The position numbers and the translations under genes are program-made. From assembly GCA_913060875.1 (NCBI GenBank), contig CAJXSL010000016.1, forward strand, positions 62,001 to 126,000: a stretch of DNA of 64,000 nucleotides. The letters are read 5' to 3'. Shown piece by piece: positions 54,066 through 62,064 of the stretch. The notes beneath the pieces are model-generated. The model was not told the origin of the DNA, made no database searches, and worked only from the letters and a program-made list of their open reading frames with translations. Each line of letters begins with the position of its first letter. The first letter of the stretch is position 1. Source of the stretch: an uncultured Desulfobacteraceae bacterium. GTDB taxonomy: Bacteria; Desulfobacterota; Desulfobacteria; Desulfobacterales; UBA5852.

Positions 54066-54225
54066 GAGATTCAGGGTAAAGAAATTGAAGAAGAGAACCG
54101 TACCATCCGGCAGCAGGGTATGGAAATTATAGGCGGATGGCTTCAGGTCCTGGCTGTCGTTTTCTTGGGCATCATGTTCGATGGCGGACCTCCTGATCTA
54201 AAGGCTTTCGAATTGGGCGTCTTTA

Positions 54226-54981
54226 CTAATTGGTTTTTGGGCGCACGTTGAGCGTTTTTTGCTGGACAGGTTGCCCGCCCATTACCTGCTGGGGGGTGAT
54301 AACGCGTTTCTGTCGGAGCATGTTCTGAACCTGGCGTCCCAGTTGTCGGGTGTTGGTGGTATGGAAGTGTTCCATCAACCCCTGGACATAAGGATCGTTG
54401 CGGCACTGGTTCAACAGGCCCGTGATATCCGCTTTATTTTTGCCGCAGCCGCCGAGACTCGGGCAGGATTGCGACGTGCACTCATTGTCACCGCAGACAT
54501 CGAGAGTGCCGCAGTCCTGATCGTTACAGTCGTTGGTGCCACATTCACCTCCCGATCCATCTTCGCCGATGTCCTGGCCGCTGCATACATTGGTGGAACA
54601 GGTGTCCAAGGCCGGGCATGAGTCGCCGCCAAAAGAACCGCACACAGAAAATTGAGGGCAGCTGCTGGCCGCATTCGCCCCCGTGACCCCACCCAAAGAA
54701 TGGACGGCGCAACCCATGCCTTGTTTGGCACCCGGCAGCCCCAGGCGGGCGGCCGGCTTCATGGGCCTAATCCGCCCAAATTGGCTTTGAAACACCTTCA
54801 GATCGAACCCGGAGAGTTTGACTTTGAGCATTTTCAATTTGGTTTGAGCGTTTTTGGGCAACGTTCCGGCTTTGGCTGACAGGATACGTTTAAGATCCAG
54901 GACGCTGATGCCGGCTGCCAGGGCGACGGTTTTGAGAATGTGGTTCATGGCTTCGCGGCGATCCATGTGGGAGGTAAACAT
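54226..54981 (-). CDS. Cysteine-rich precursor peptide, putative substrate of the SPASM maturase
   Basis: Protein of 251 residues of a type I cannot assign to a named family. The N-terminal ~105 residues have no dense cysteines and include a hydrophobic helix (HILKTVALAAGISVLDL). A core of about 72 residues holds twelve Cys at spacing of mostly 5-6, with Cys-X3-Asp units CPALD, CSGQD, CGTND, CNDQD and CGTLD, plus CGDNE. A Gln/Arg-rich tail follows. Cys-X3-Asp repeats are what freyrasin-type ranthipeptides carry, where a radical SAM enzyme links Cys sulfur to Asp. The SPASM enzyme gene starts within ~45-160 bp downstream. ATG 54981 has the best RBS spacing; 54987 and 54960 are alternatives. 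Confidence 0.78.
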   Translation of the reverse strand: MFTSHMDRREAMNHILKTVALAAGISVLDLKRILSAKAGTLPKNAQTKLKMLKVKLSGFDLKVFQSQFGRIRPMKPAARLGLPGAKQGMGCAVHSLGGVTGANAASSCPQFSVCGSFGGDSCPALDTCSTNVCSGQDIGEDGSGGECGTNDCNDQDCGTLDVCGDNECTSQSCPSLGGCGKNKADITGLLNQCRNDPYVQGLMEHFHTTNTRQLGRQVQNMLRQKRVITPQQVMGGQPVQQKTLNVRPKTN

Positions 54982-55052
54982 TGGCATTCCCTTTCATTTG
55001 GAGGTGGATTATTCGAAACGGTTGCATCACCAATAGGTTTTTCAGTTGACGA

Positions 55053-56834
55053 TCAAGGGTGCCGGCCACGCATCCAGAGATGGACGGCACTTAAAATACC
55101 AAACAACAAAAACGTACCGGCAAAAAAGTACGGCACGGCATTGAAACCGGGGCCTCCCGGAATCAAGACTGCTTGTCGGGGCTTGTCGGGATTGTAGTAG
55201 ACCGGAATGGATTTCCCTTTGGGATAGCGGGTGACAAGCTGTTGGGCGTTTCCGGAAGGCGAGGAAAGCGCTACTTTGGAGCCCTTGAAGCGATTGCCAT
55301 CGACTTGGTATTCATAGGCGATTTTGGGGGTCGTTATGAAGGTTTCCTCTTTTTGGGAGTCATCACTGCTGGTGCGGGTATGCGCCTCGATTTCCGATCG
55401 AATGATCACGCCGTTGGCCGTTGGCCAGGTTTTGCTGGCCATGCGGGTCGCATAAGTGCTGTAGGTGAAAAGGGCGATGATGAGGCCGACCGCGAGGAAG
55501 AGAACCGTAAACGCGACCTTTTCCACATAGGGCGAAGCGAACCCCCCGATCAAAAAGAAAACCCCGAAACAGAAAATGATCAAGGCGGCCATATAGGCTT
55601 CGAAAAGCAGGACCGGAAGGCAAACCAGCAAGAGAAAGGCGCCGCCAATCCTTTTCCCCCAACGCTTGACCGTCGGCATCAGGGCGGTGTCGGCTTTGTC
55701 TATAAACTCCCGGAAAGTTTTTGTGGCATCTTCAGGGGAGAGGCGCTCCGGTGTCGCCGATGCGGGCGGCGGCGGTGGGGCCGCTTCGGTGGAGGACGCG
55801 CCGGCAGCCAGGGCTGCATTGCCGGCTGCCACGGACCCCGGTGGGGCCTGACGTTTGATCGTCCATATCCGGGTGTTGAGATTCAGATCCTCGACAATAT
55901 CGATGGCCAGCTTCAGATCATCGTAATATTCCTGCACGTGGGCGATGGTCAGGAGACTTTCCATAATTTTGGGCTCGAACAATTCTCGGGCCAGGGGAAT
56001 GGCCACGTGCAGTTTGGACGCCGAAAAGGAAAGCCGCATCTCTTTCCGGGTCCGATTGCGGAAGTCCACGATTCGGCGCATCAGGCTGGTGGAAAGTAGA
56101 TAGCGGGCCTCCACCTGGTCTTCGCCATAGACCACGAACAACTTTTCGAATTCTGGGTCTTCCAGTTTGATCAACTGGCCGTTTTGAACGTTGAGGGCCT
56201 GAAGCGCCTGGCCCAGATCGCCAAACAGTTTTTGGGCGGTGTCCGGCAGAACCACGGTTGTTCCCTTGAAGGTTTTGTTGAAATCCGCCACGAAAAAAAG
56301 ACCGCTGAAAATCGGGGTATAGCGCTTTTTAGTCCCCCGGTTGGCACTGCTCGAGCTGGAACCCTGGCGGACAATGTCCACCCGTTTGGCATGGATTTCG
56401 GAAAACTTGATGGCGGTTTCGCCGATGGTGCCGCTGACCAGGTCGTCCCCTTTGTATTCGCCGGGCCGGTCGTGGAATAAATGGCTGGCCAGGAATTCTT
56501 CCTTGGACACTATACCGTCTTTGTCGTACCGCAACCCCTGATGGACAAACGCCACAATCCTGGGAATGATGGTGGCCTTGAATCCGGCATGGTAGTCCCG
56601 GTAGTATTTGACATGCCAGGGGAAAAGGGTGAAAACCGCCGAAAGCACCAGGAACAAAAAGAGAAACGTAAGATTCAGGCCGAATTGGCCGGCAACAAAC
56701 AAAAATACCAGATTAAGGCCCAACACAATGAGAACTGCCTGGATCAGTTTCTTTTTGACGGTGATGCGCTGGGCTTCCAGCTTTTCCAGATCCGGCAGGA
56801 GTTCGGATTGATAGAATGTCTCCAGCGACGTCAT
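55053..56834 (-). CDS. Membrane protein with DUF3137-like and DUF3592-like domains
   Basis: Protein of 593 residues. N-terminal half: two membrane helices (about 30-75), then a soluble domain typical of DUF3137 (SGTIGETAIKFSEIHAKRVD; FSGLFFVADFNKTFKGTTVV). A Pro/Ala-rich linker (AAPPPPPASATPERLSPEDA) leads to two to three more helices and a DUF3592-type segment (MASKTWPTANGVIIRSEIEA; KGKSIPVYYNPDKPRQAVLI). A fusion of these two families is uncommon. LemA lies upstream in the same direction; DUF3137 proteins are frequent LemA neighbours. Role unknown, probably envelope-related. Confidence 0.82.
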   Translation of the reverse strand: MTSLETFYQSELLPDLEKLEAQRITVKKKLIQAVLIVLGLNLVFLFVAGQFGLNLTFLFLFLVLSAVFTLFPWHVKYYRDYHAGFKATIIPRIVAFVHQGLRYDKDGIVSKEEFLASHLFHDRPGEYKGDDLVSGTIGETAIKFSEIHAKRVDIVRQGSSSSSANRGTKKRYTPIFSGLFFVADFNKTFKGTTVVLPDTAQKLFGDLGQALQALNVQNGQLIKLEDPEFEKLFVVYGEDQVEARYLLSTSLMRRIVDFRNRTRKEMRLSFSASKLHVAIPLARELFEPKIMESLLTIAHVQEYYDDLKLAIDIVEDLNLNTRIWTIKRQAPPGSVAAGNAALAAGASSTEAAPPPPPASATPERLSPEDATKTFREFIDKADTALMPTVKRWGKRIGGAFLLLVCLPVLLFEAYMAALIIFCFGVFFLIGGFASPYVEKVAFTVLFLAVGLIIALFTYSTYATRMASKTWPTANGVIIRSEIEAHTRTSSDDSQKEETFITTPKIAYEYQVDGNRFKGSKVALSSPSGNAQQLVTRYPKGKSIPVYYNPDKPRQAVLIPGGPGFNAVPYFFAGTFLLFGILSAVHLWMRGRHP

Positions 56835-56881
56835 TTGCGCACCCTCCTCTATCAAACAGTTGAAATGCCGCGGGGTTCGAC

Positions 56882-57143
56882 TAACCCGGATATTTCACGC
56901 GTTCGAGATGGTCATCGGCAAGGCATCAGGGGCGCCGCTGTACGCCTGTACCGCAAGCCCTTGATAACGCAGCCGATGGGCATCTCGGGCGCGCCCGTAG
57001 GGTGAAATTTTTTCTGCCTTTTTGGAAAGCAGCGCAGGTTACAAACTGTTACCGAAAAATCAAGCCTCGAATAGCGCTTATAACATCGATATATTTACAT
57101 AAATTTTATTGTACGAAAAAATTTCATGAAATATTCGGGCTAA
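56882..57143 (+). repeat. Family B repeat, full copy (262 bp)
   Basis: TAACCCGGATATTTCACGCG at the left and ATGAAATATTCGGGCTAA at the right are inverted ends. It aligns throughout with 37224-37486. No coding capacity. It lies between the DUF3137/DUF3592 gene and lemA. Confidence 0.88.
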
Positions 57144-57228
57144 GGGGCGTCGGCCATTCCCTCGGCCGGCGTGAGGTCATCGGATGTTACTTGGTCCGGA
57201 CGGCGCCTTAGTGTTTATGTTCAGCCGG

Positions 57229-57786
57229 TCATGTCTTAAAGATGCGGCCGACATCGACGGGTTGGGCCTCCCGGGTGCCAATTGCGAAAAACACCTTTTG
57301 CTGATAGCGCATCAAACCGGCCACCAGGTTGCTGGGAAACATTTCCAGGGCATTGTTGTAGTCTTTTACAGAGGCATTATACGCCCGGCGGGCGGCGGAG
57401 ATCTGCTCCTCCACTTCGTTCAGGGAGGCCTGCAGGTTCAGGAAGTTCTCGCTGGCCTTGAGATCCGGATAGTTCTCCACCGCCATCATGATGCGCCCCA
57501 GGGCGCCGGTCACGGTTTTGTCCAGTTCCACGGCTTCGGCGTCGGTCATCGTGCCGGACGCCGCCTTGGCGCGCATGTCCGTCACCCGGGTGAGGACATC
57601 CGCCTCGTGTTTCATATAGCGCTTCACCATTTCGGCCAGGTTCGGAATAAGATCGAACCGCTTCTTGAGCAGGACATCGATGCTGGAGAAAGCATTGGCC
57701 ACCTGATTTTTTTTGCCCACCAGGCTGTTGTAAATCAGGATCAGGGCAACTGCGAGTATGCCGACAACGATGAGGGTAACGGACAC
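57229..57786 (-). CDS. lemA: LemA family protein
   Basis: Membrane-anchored helical protein of 185 residues, the standard LemA length. One N-terminal membrane helix (VTLIVVGILAVALILIYNSL) is followed by the LemA motif NQVANAFSSIDVLLKKRFDL IPNL and the NFLNLQASLNEVEEQISAAR and YNNALEMFPSNLVA segments. Biochemical role is not established for the family. It is 9 bp downstream of the DUF3617 gene. Confidence 0.95.
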   Translation of the reverse strand: MSVTLIVVGILAVALILIYNSLVGKKNQVANAFSSIDVLLKKRFDLIPNLAEMVKRYMKHEADVLTRVTDMRAKAASGTMTDAEAVELDKTVTGALGRIMMAVENYPDLKASENFLNLQASLNEVEEQISAARRAYNASVKDYNNALEMFPSNLVAGLMRYQQKVFFAIGTREAQPVDVGRIFKT

Positions 57787-57795
57787 GACGGCCTC

Positions 57796-58401
57796 CTATT
57801 TAAAAATATCGCTGAAAACGCCCTGGATTCCCTTGCGGACTTCTTCGATGGTATTTTGCTTGACTTCGTCACGGGCCGCCTGCCCCACGTCCTTGGCATC
57901 TTCGGTAATGGCCTCTTCCACGGCTGACGGTTGGGATTGGGCCTGAGGGGAGGCCTGTTGAGAAGGCGTTGCAGATGACGAACCGCTGCAGTTGCCGATC
58001 CGGCGGCCGGTGATGGTATTGGTGATCTGCATGTTGGTGCCGCTGATGGCCATGACCATACTGCCGTTCATGGTGTTGCCGTGATAGGTGACCTCGCCGC
58101 TGCCTTCCATCTGGCCGCCCTGGCCGCCGCAGACAATATCCCAGCTGATGGTGTCGCTGTTGGTGACCACGTTGGTTATCTGGCATTCCTGGGAAGCGTT
58201 TTGGCTCATGGGGACCAGATCGTCCTGGGTGATGCACTGGGTATGGGTTTCAGCGGGGACCTGCATGGCGCCCCCACCCTGCATCTGGGTTTCGGTGGTG
58301 AATTCCCACAGGCCGGGATTGATGTTGGGACCGGCCAATGCAGAGCCCGCTATCAGCAGGATGGTTAGCAGCAGCGTTGGGATCAGGTTACGGGTTTTCA
58401 T
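57796..58401 (-). CDS. DUF3617-like secreted protein
   Basis: Periplasmic protein of 201 residues with a signal peptide ending GSALAGP. The mature start (INPGLWEFTTETQMQGGG) and the HTQCITQDDL and CQITNVVTNSDTISWDIVC elements match the DUF3617 family, probably with two disulfides. A low-complexity Ser/Gln/Ala linker precedes a helical tail. Function unknown. GGAGG lies before the ATG. Confidence 0.88.
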   Translation of the reverse strand: MKTRNLIPTLLLTILLIAGSALAGPNINPGLWEFTTETQMQGGGAMQVPAETHTQCITQDDLVPMSQNASQECQITNVVTNSDTISWDIVCGGQGGQMEGSGEVTYHGNTMNGSMVMAISGTNMQITNTITGRRIGNCSGSSSATPSQQASPQAQSQPSAVEEAITEDAKDVGQAARDEVKQNTIEEVRKGIQGVFSDIFK

Positions 58402-58430
58402 GGGGACCTCCTTCGTTGATAAACGTTATC

Positions 58431-58643
58431 TAGTGCCCATCCATCAATGGCATCTTTCGGCCCCTGGCGGCGTTCTCGCTCGTTTTCAATCCTCGCAATA
58501 GCGGGCTATTCCTCCGGTTGACACCCACCGATTGGAATCGATTAGACGGGAAGTCCCGTCTAGCGGGATCATATCCCGCGGAGCGGGAAAACGCGCTCGG
58601 GCCTTGCCAGGAACCAAAATCTACCATTTAGGGACGGACACTA
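58431..58643 (+). repeat. Family A palindromic repeat, copy 5 with extra hairpins (213 bp)
   Basis: Outer parts equal copy 1. About 66 bases are inserted that contain further perfect hairpins: TAGACGGGA-AG-TCCCGTCTA (58543-58562) and GCGGGAT-CAT-ATCCCGC (58563-58579). The right end CTA at 58641-58643 is the stop codon of the minus-strand gene that follows. Confidence 0.88.
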
Positions 58644-59003
58644 TCTACAATCAAGCCGGCAGGTTTTTTTGATATCGTCTTTGTGAATACGATCGCACAA
58701 GGTGCAGTCCTTTTGCAGAAGGGCCAGCCGGTAGTAGCACCACCCGTGCACGCCGATGGCCCTGGGCCAGTAGGTGAGAATGTTTTCACAAAGGTCCGGA
58801 TCACCGATTTTCTCGACTTCCTCCTGGTAGCACCAGGGGCCCGGGCGTTCTGTCTGGGCCTGGCATTTTTCATAGATGGGGTCTTCCCCGGCTGAAGCGA
58901 TCGGCGCGGCTAAGAAGAAAAGCAGCAGCAGGGACAGCGGCAGACAGATCCGGGGCGATGTTGCCATAAGTAAAAATCTATTGGATGTTGATTTTAGGTT
59001 CAC
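58641..59003 (-). CDS. Small secreted cysteine-rich protein
   Basis: Protein of up to 120 residues with a signal peptide (LPLSLLLLFFLAAPIASAGE). The mature part of ~80 residues has eight cysteines (CQAQT, WCYQE, LCENI, WCYYR, DCTLC, TCRLDC), so disulfides are likely. No heme or ferredoxin motif. Start uncertain: GTG 59003 or ATG 58967, the latter leading straight into the signal peptide. Unassigned family. Confidence 0.7.
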   Translation of the reverse strand: MNLKSTSNRFLLMATSPRICLPLSLLLLFFLAAPIASAGEDPIYEKCQAQTERPGPWCYQEEVEKIGDPDLCENILTYWPRAIGVHGWCYYRLALLQKDCTLCDRIHKDDIKKTCRLDCR

Positions 59004-59033
59004 TATCCTTTTTCCCCTTATTTAATTTGTCCC

Positions 59034-59504
59034 CTAATACTTCCCGGTCGGCGTATTGCTGACCGGCTTCGGATGGACCTTCCCCACGGGCTTGGGGGTC
59101 GGGTTCACTGGTTGGAGCAGCCGCCGCAAGGTGTCGGTGTCGTCCTTGTCGGGCCGTCCGCTGTCATCGGTATAATGGGTGAGGGTCATCACGATAAGAC
59201 GGTTGCCGGAGAGATTGATGGTAAGATTGTGCCGGCAGGAATTGTTCTGGTAGCGCACGGTGAGGTGGCCATCGGCATGGGAACTGGCCGCGGCCCATCC
59301 CCAATCGTAGTCTTTTCTGGGGCGTTCAGGCCCCCAGGCATGAACATGGGCTTTGGAATCGACAACCTGGATATCGAGTTTGGTCACGGCGGGGCTGTCC
59401 GATCCGGATTTGATCCAGGTGCCGTTGTACTGATTGAGATTTGCAGCCGATGCATTGCCGATCAGAAAAAGCACGATTGCAGTGGTTAACAGGAGGTGTT
59501 TCAT
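59034..59504 (-). CDS. Small secreted protein of unknown function
   Basis: Protein of 156 residues with a signal peptide ending GNASAANL. The mature part begins NQYNGTWIKSGSDSPAVTKL, a pattern seen in small beta-barrel secreted proteins, and ends in a Pro/Lys-rich tail (PTPKPVGKVHPKPVSN). One cysteine. AGGAG precedes the ATG. The 181-bp gap to the next gene holds nothing recognised. Confidence 0.75.
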   Translation of the reverse strand: MKHLLLTTAIVLFLIGNASAANLNQYNGTWIKSGSDSPAVTKLDIQVVDSKAHVHAWGPERPRKDYDWGWAAASSHADGHLTVRYQNNSCRHNLTINLSGNRLIVMTLTHYTDDSGRPDKDDTDTLRRLLQPVNPTPKPVGKVHPKPVSNTPTGKY

Positions 59505-59685
59505 GATCGATTCTCCTTTAAAAATATAAATTCACCGGTTGCGTTGAAACACACGGTTACCATGTTGCGACACAGCGATTGTTCCCCCGGTGGCGCTGGA
59601 CCTCATGGTAGGTGTTATGCGCATGGTTTCTCCTTTTCACGGTTCGGTGGCTTGGTATTTCAATCTCTCCTGCTGCCGGAAACAT

Positions 59686-61899
59686 TCAGTTACAGTTTAG
59701 CTTCCTCTTGTCCTTGAACAATTCATTAAATTCGTTCTGGTATGCTTCGAGCTCCCTCGTTGCCATGTCATCGAGTGACTTGATGGGGCCCTTGCGGGTG
59801 TACTGGTCGACATGGGTCCTTTCATGTTTCAGGGCGGCTTCGAAACGGGCTCGCCCCGCCTCGTTGCCAAATTTTTTCTGCCAGCAAGCCAAAGCGCTAT
59901 AGAGGTCCCGGGATAAGAGATTGCCGTTCTTGTCATAGATCTCTATTTTTACCGGGCTTCCCGTGCAGTGGTCCACAATGTTCGTGCTTCCCAGGGGATA
60001 GCCCCAATTGTTTTTGCTCCCGTCAAGGTTTTGGTTTGCATGGGCGGACATGTTGGTTTCGGCTTGGGTGCTGTCGAGCTGTTCGCTTTGGCAGAGCGCT
60101 TTATCGCCATCATAGAAAAGATCATCCGCCTCCAAAGGCGTTTCACGGGATTCCGGATAAGGGGCGACGTTTTCCCCTTCAGCCGACGACGCGTCGGAAA
60201 CCTGATCGAAAAAATCCGCATTGCCATTGCGGGCGTCGATAACGGCGTTTTCGACGGCTTTCTGGTACATTGCCATTTTTGTCCCGAGATCGTAGTTTTG
60301 TTTGTCAACGTATTCCCGGATCGAGGTATTCTCGTAGGCTGCCCGGACGACGCTAATGAAATTCATCCTATCCTGCAGGATCTCGCAGGGGTCTTCATCC
60401 CCGTCATCCGTCGTGAGAGGATCTTCCTGGGGGTGGGATGTCGGATCGTTTTCCGATAGCTGCCAACTCAGCGAATAGGTCACGTTCATGTTGCCGCCGG
60501 CCGGGGGTTTCAAGGGCTTCTGGTTCTGGGTGGCGGCGATTTCCAGTATCGAGATACCCAGGGACGGCGGGCATAATCCCTGGTCGTCCGCCTGCCAGTT
60601 GCGGGATCCGGCAAGGTGTCCGGAGGCCTCAGGTTCCACCTGGATACCGATGAGACATCCCGGGAAAGCCCTATCCACAGGGGTATAGGTGCAACTCTCT
60701 TTTCCCGATTCTTTTTTTCGTCCGGGGATTCGCTTTTCGTTTTTCGCCGGCGCCAAAATCAATTCGTAATAATCCGGCAGCGGCGAGGCGCTTTTGAACG
60801 CCGATAAAAATCGCTGCTTGTCCGCTGAAAGATTCTGGAGGTTTGGTGCGGCCATGGAGGCGTAGCGATGCATCTTGAACATCCCCTTGTCGGATAGCGG
60901 CAACTTCCCAACGTCATGATATGCAACGATCAGGGGGTCCTGGCAGTGGCCGGATGGTATGGGCTTCAGGCGTATGCGTTTTTCATCGTAAACATAGGAC
61001 ACACTGCCGCCTTCGGCCCTGTAAGTCCGCGCGGGTTGAAAGGCGCCGTAGCCGCCCTGGACGGTGGGGCTGGCTTCTTCCCACAGTTTCATGTGCCCTT
61101 TGAGGTGCAGGCTGATCGATCCCGAATACCTATATTCATCCGGATCGGTCACCTGCCAGCGGACGGTGGCCCGGATAAGGGCGTAAAGACTGTCCGGCAG
61201 ATCGTCGTGGATATCGAAGGCGCTTTCCGACGGGAAGGCGTCGTCCGAAGAAGGGACCTCCGTTTCCGGTTCGTCATCCTTGGGGGGGGACGGATCATCC
61301 GGCGGATTGCCGCCGTTCCCTTTTCCAGGGGGAGATCCGGATCCGCTGCGTTCCGGGAATTGGTAGCGGCGAACCAATTCACCCTTCGTGATGGGCGTTC
61401 CCTCGATGGTGACGTCGCGGCCGGGGGGTATCTTTTTTTCTTTGGGGGCGGCCACAGGTTTAGTGGCGTTTTGATGGCGCTGGATCGTTTGCGGATCCAA
61501 GGCCTTCTCGATGGACGACTTCAGGACGACGGACAGGGTAACATGGGTCCGGTCGCCTTTGCTTTTTGCCTGGACTGTTATCATGTCCCCCTGGCGCATC
61601 AGCATCAGGACGCAGGCTTTGTCATTGGACATGACCTGCCCGGCCGGCCATCCCTTGGCCTGCATGGCCTGATGGTAGAATGCGACGGCTTCCGACGGCG
61701 AAACACCGACCTCGAACTCGAAACGCCCCGAACCTTCGAATTGCTTTTCCTTCAGGACGGTGGCCCCCTCAATCAGGGGGATGGCGTTTCCCAGAACGGA
61801 CGGCTCTTGGGATGGCGCCGGTTGGGCCAACAAGACGATCGTAAGGGCAACAGCGGCTTTTATGAAGACGCTTATCAAGGGCTTTGGATAGGGCGTCAT
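59686..61899 (-). CDS. Large secreted protein with C-terminal HExxH metallopeptidase-like motif
   Basis: Protein of 737 residues with a signal peptide (VFIKAAVALTIVLLAQPAPS). The first ~115 residues (IPLIEGATVLKEKQFEGSGR) look like a small periplasmic domain. A Lys/Pro-rich linker follows (RSGSGSPPGKGNGGNPPDD), then a long middle region with no recognised domain. The C-terminus has HERTH at about 692-696 and RELEAY about 24 residues later, the spacing of a gluzincin-type zinc site. Whether it is an active peptidase is inferred only. ATG 61899 follows AAAGGTG. It belongs to the envelope/export block that ends with the peptide and maturase genes. Confidence 0.75.
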   Translation of the reverse strand: MTPYPKPLISVFIKAAVALTIVLLAQPAPSQEPSVLGNAIPLIEGATVLKEKQFEGSGRFEFEVGVSPSEAVAFYHQAMQAKGWPAGQVMSNDKACVLMLMRQGDMITVQAKSKGDRTHVTLSVVLKSSIEKALDPQTIQRHQNATKPVAAPKEKKIPPGRDVTIEGTPITKGELVRRYQFPERSGSGSPPGKGNGGNPPDDPSPPKDDEPETEVPSSDDAFPSESAFDIHDDLPDSLYALIRATVRWQVTDPDEYRYSGSISLHLKGHMKLWEEASPTVQGGYGAFQPARTYRAEGGSVSYVYDEKRIRLKPIPSGHCQDPLIVAYHDVGKLPLSDKGMFKMHRYASMAAPNLQNLSADKQRFLSAFKSASPLPDYYELILAPAKNEKRIPGRKKESGKESCTYTPVDRAFPGCLIGIQVEPEASGHLAGSRNWQADDQGLCPPSLGISILEIAATQNQKPLKPPAGGNMNVTYSLSWQLSENDPTSHPQEDPLTTDDGDEDPCEILQDRMNFISVVRAAYENTSIREYVDKQNYDLGTKMAMYQKAVENAVIDARNGNADFFDQVSDASSAEGENVAPYPESRETPLEADDLFYDGDKALCQSEQLDSTQAETNMSAHANQNLDGSKNNWGYPLGSTNIVDHCTGSPVKIEIYDKNGNLLSRDLYSALACWQKKFGNEAGRARFEAALKHERTHVDQYTRKGPIKSLDDMATRELEAYQNEFNELFKDKRKLNCN

Positions 61900-62060
61900 G
61901 GCGTTGGCACCTTTTGCTTGTCTTTCAAATAGGATCTCAAGCACAAAACACCGGCAGCGAAGAAAACAAGCCCGACCATGAAAACGATAAGGGAATTCCA
62001 TAGAATGAGAATGTTCTTCTTTTCTTTGTTCGGGCTTCCCAAAGATAGCGTGGGTTTCAT
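61896..62060 (-). CDS. Small single-helix membrane protein
   Basis: Protein of 54 residues with one membrane helix (ILILWNSLIVFMVGLVFFAA). Its ATG lies 4 bp after the stop of the von Willebrand A gene and its stop overlaps the start of the next gene (ATGA), so it is coupled to both. Short, but the position and helix make it believable. Confidence 0.65.
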   Translation of the reverse strand: MKPTLSLGSPNKEKKNILILWNSLIVFMVGLVFFAAGVLCLRSYLKDKQKVPTP

Positions 62061-62064
62061 TTGA

